DNA of 5,855 nt from Candidatus Dadabacteria bacterium (GTDB taxonomy: Bacteria; J088): the NCBI GenBank assembly GCA_003695505.1, contig RFIY01000273.1, forward strand, positions 1-5,855, read 5' to 3'. Shown piece after piece: positions 5,073 through 5,855 of this stretch. The notes beneath the pieces were generated by a model. It did no database searches. It had not been told where the DNA came from and saw nothing but the letters and a program-made list of their open reading frames with translations. Each line of letters begins with the position of its first letter. Positions within the stretch are counted from its first letter, which is position 1. The position numbers and the translations under genes are program-made.

Positions 5073-5855
5073 ATGCACGACCATGCCCACCACGACAACG
5101 ACGCGACGTTCGGCACGGCATTCCGCGTCGGCATCGCGCTCAACCTGCTCTATGTTGCAGCAGAAGCCGGCGCCGGCTTCTACCTCGGCTCGCTGGCGCT
5201 GCTGGCCGACGCCGGCCACAACCTCGGAGACGTCGCCGGGCTGGCCCTGTCGTGGCTGGGCGCGGGGCTGGCCGGATTGCCGCCGACGCGCCGGCGCTCT
5301 TACGGCTTGAGACGGGCGACGATTCTCGCGGCGCTTGGCAACGCCGTCCTGTTACTCGTCGCCGTCGGTGCGATCACATGGGAAGCCATCGATCGGCTGC
5401 GCGATCCGCAGCCGATCGACGGGATGATCGTGCTCGCCGTCGCCGTCGTTGGCCTGCTCGTCAATACCGGCACGGCCATGCTGTTCTGGCGCGGGCGACA
5501 CCACGACCTCAATATTCGCAGCGCCTTTCTGCACATGGCCGCCGACGCGCTCGTCACCGCCGGCGTGATCGCCGCCGCGATCCTGATCATGTGGACCGGC
5601 TGGCTGTGGCTTGATCCCGCACTGGCGCTGGTCGTCGCGGTCGTCATTCTGATCGGCACCTGGGGACTCCTGCGCGAAAGCCTCGATCTGGCACTGGATG
5701 CGGTACCCGCTGGCATTGATCCCGAAGCGGTGCAGGCGTGGCTGCAGGCGCTGCCGGGCGTCACCGAGGTGCATGACCTGCACATCTGGCCGCTGAGCAC
5801 GACAGACACGGCCCTGACCGTACATCTGGTCAGATCCGCCGACGCGACCGACGAC
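5073..5855 (+). CDS. Cation diffusion facilitator (CzcD/ZitB type zinc exporter), 3' end beyond window
   Basis: This inner-membrane protein would export Zn2+ or similar divalent cations in exchange for protons. The frame is open for 261 codons to the window edge. A His-rich N-terminus (MHDHAHHD) is followed by about six hydrophobic segments. Metal-site motifs are HxxxD in helix 2 (His49, Asp53 in ADAGHNLGD) and HxxxD in helix 5 (His154, Asp158 in HMAADAL), the pattern of zinc-type CDFs. The cytoplasmic C-terminal domain has begun: VPAGIDPEAVQAWLQALPGV (211-230) and VHDLHIWPLSTTDTALTVHL (233-252). The ATG lies 10 bases after the regulator's stop, with no recognisable Shine-Dalgarno sequence. 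It may be translated by coupling to the regulator or be leaderless from its own promoter. Cotranscription with a FadR-like regulator has no obvious functional logic. The missing part is probably only a few tens of residues. Confidence 0.92.
   Translation, partial: MHDHAHHDNDATFGTAFRVGIALNLLYVAAEAGAGFYLGSLALLADAGHNLGDVAGLALSWLGAGLAGLPPTRRRSYGLRRATILAALGNAVLLLVAVGAITWEAIDRLRDPQPIDGMIVLAVAVVGLLVNTGTAMLFWRGRHHDLNIRSAFLHMAADALVTAGVIAAAILIMWTGWLWLDPALALVVAVVILIGTWGLLRESLDLALDAVPAGIDPEAVQAWLQALPGVTEVHDLHIWPLSTTDTALTVHLVRSADATDD
5162..5181. repeat. 20-base perfect palindrome inside the CDF gene
   Basis: AGAAGCCGGC (5162-5171) is directly followed by its exact reverse complement (5172-5181), with no spacer. 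It lies within codons for the first membrane helix, at about residues 30-37 (AEAGAGFY). The alternating Gly/Ala codons GCC and GGC produce the central symmetry naturally, so chance plus protein constraint is a fair explanation. Confidence 0.4.

Noticed and set aside
1-5855. Defence system, mobile element, CRISPR array or RNA gene
   Set aside because: I looked for transposase or integrase motifs, terminal repeats, regularly spaced repeats and tRNA-like folds and saw none. All large coding regions belong to metabolic, regulatory or transport families.

Overview
The window is GC-rich, densely coding DNA typical of a high-GC bacterium. The protein families and the look of the truA, CDF and FadR-like products suggest Pseudomonadota, perhaps a gammaproteobacterium of the hydrocarbon- or lipid-degrading kind, but this is an impression from sequence alone. 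I see no rRNA, tRNA, CRISPR array, transposase, prophage gene or clear sign of recent transfer.

Layout from left to right. (1) Bases 2-415, + strand: the C-terminal end of a TruA-family tRNA pseudouridine synthase whose start lies outside the window. (2) Bases 416-589: a leader with several small hairpins and a good ribosome binding site. (3) Bases 590-1720, + strand: a stand-alone HMG-CoA synthase of the mevalonate (MvaS) type with all three catalytic residues. (4) Bases 1746-1771: a strong hairpin between two convergent genes, probably a two-way terminator. (5) Bases 4144-1800, - strand: a tight two-gene operon, first a type I Baeyer-Villiger monooxygenase and then an NAD-type short-chain dehydrogenase, joined by an ATGA start/stop overlap. 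(6) Bases 4145-4276: a divergent control region holding two overlapping palindromes that look like an operator. (7) Bases 4277-5062, + strand: a GntR regulator resembling FadR, probably starting at TTG. (8) Bases 5073-5855, + strand: a zinc-type cation diffusion facilitator running off the right edge.

How they may work together. The dehydrogenase and the monooxygenase form the classic alcohol -> ketone -> ester/lactone pair. The divergent FadR-like regulator and the operator in front of the monooxygenase suggest that the pair is induced by a substrate or an acyl-CoA made from it. The substrate cannot be read from the sequence. The HMG-CoA synthase is convergent to this operon and separated by a terminator, so a shared pathway is possible but not shown. 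truA and the metal transporter look like ordinary neighbours. The best candidate for something not yet described is the regulator/operator/BVMO/SDR module; the orphan HMG-CoA synthase is second.
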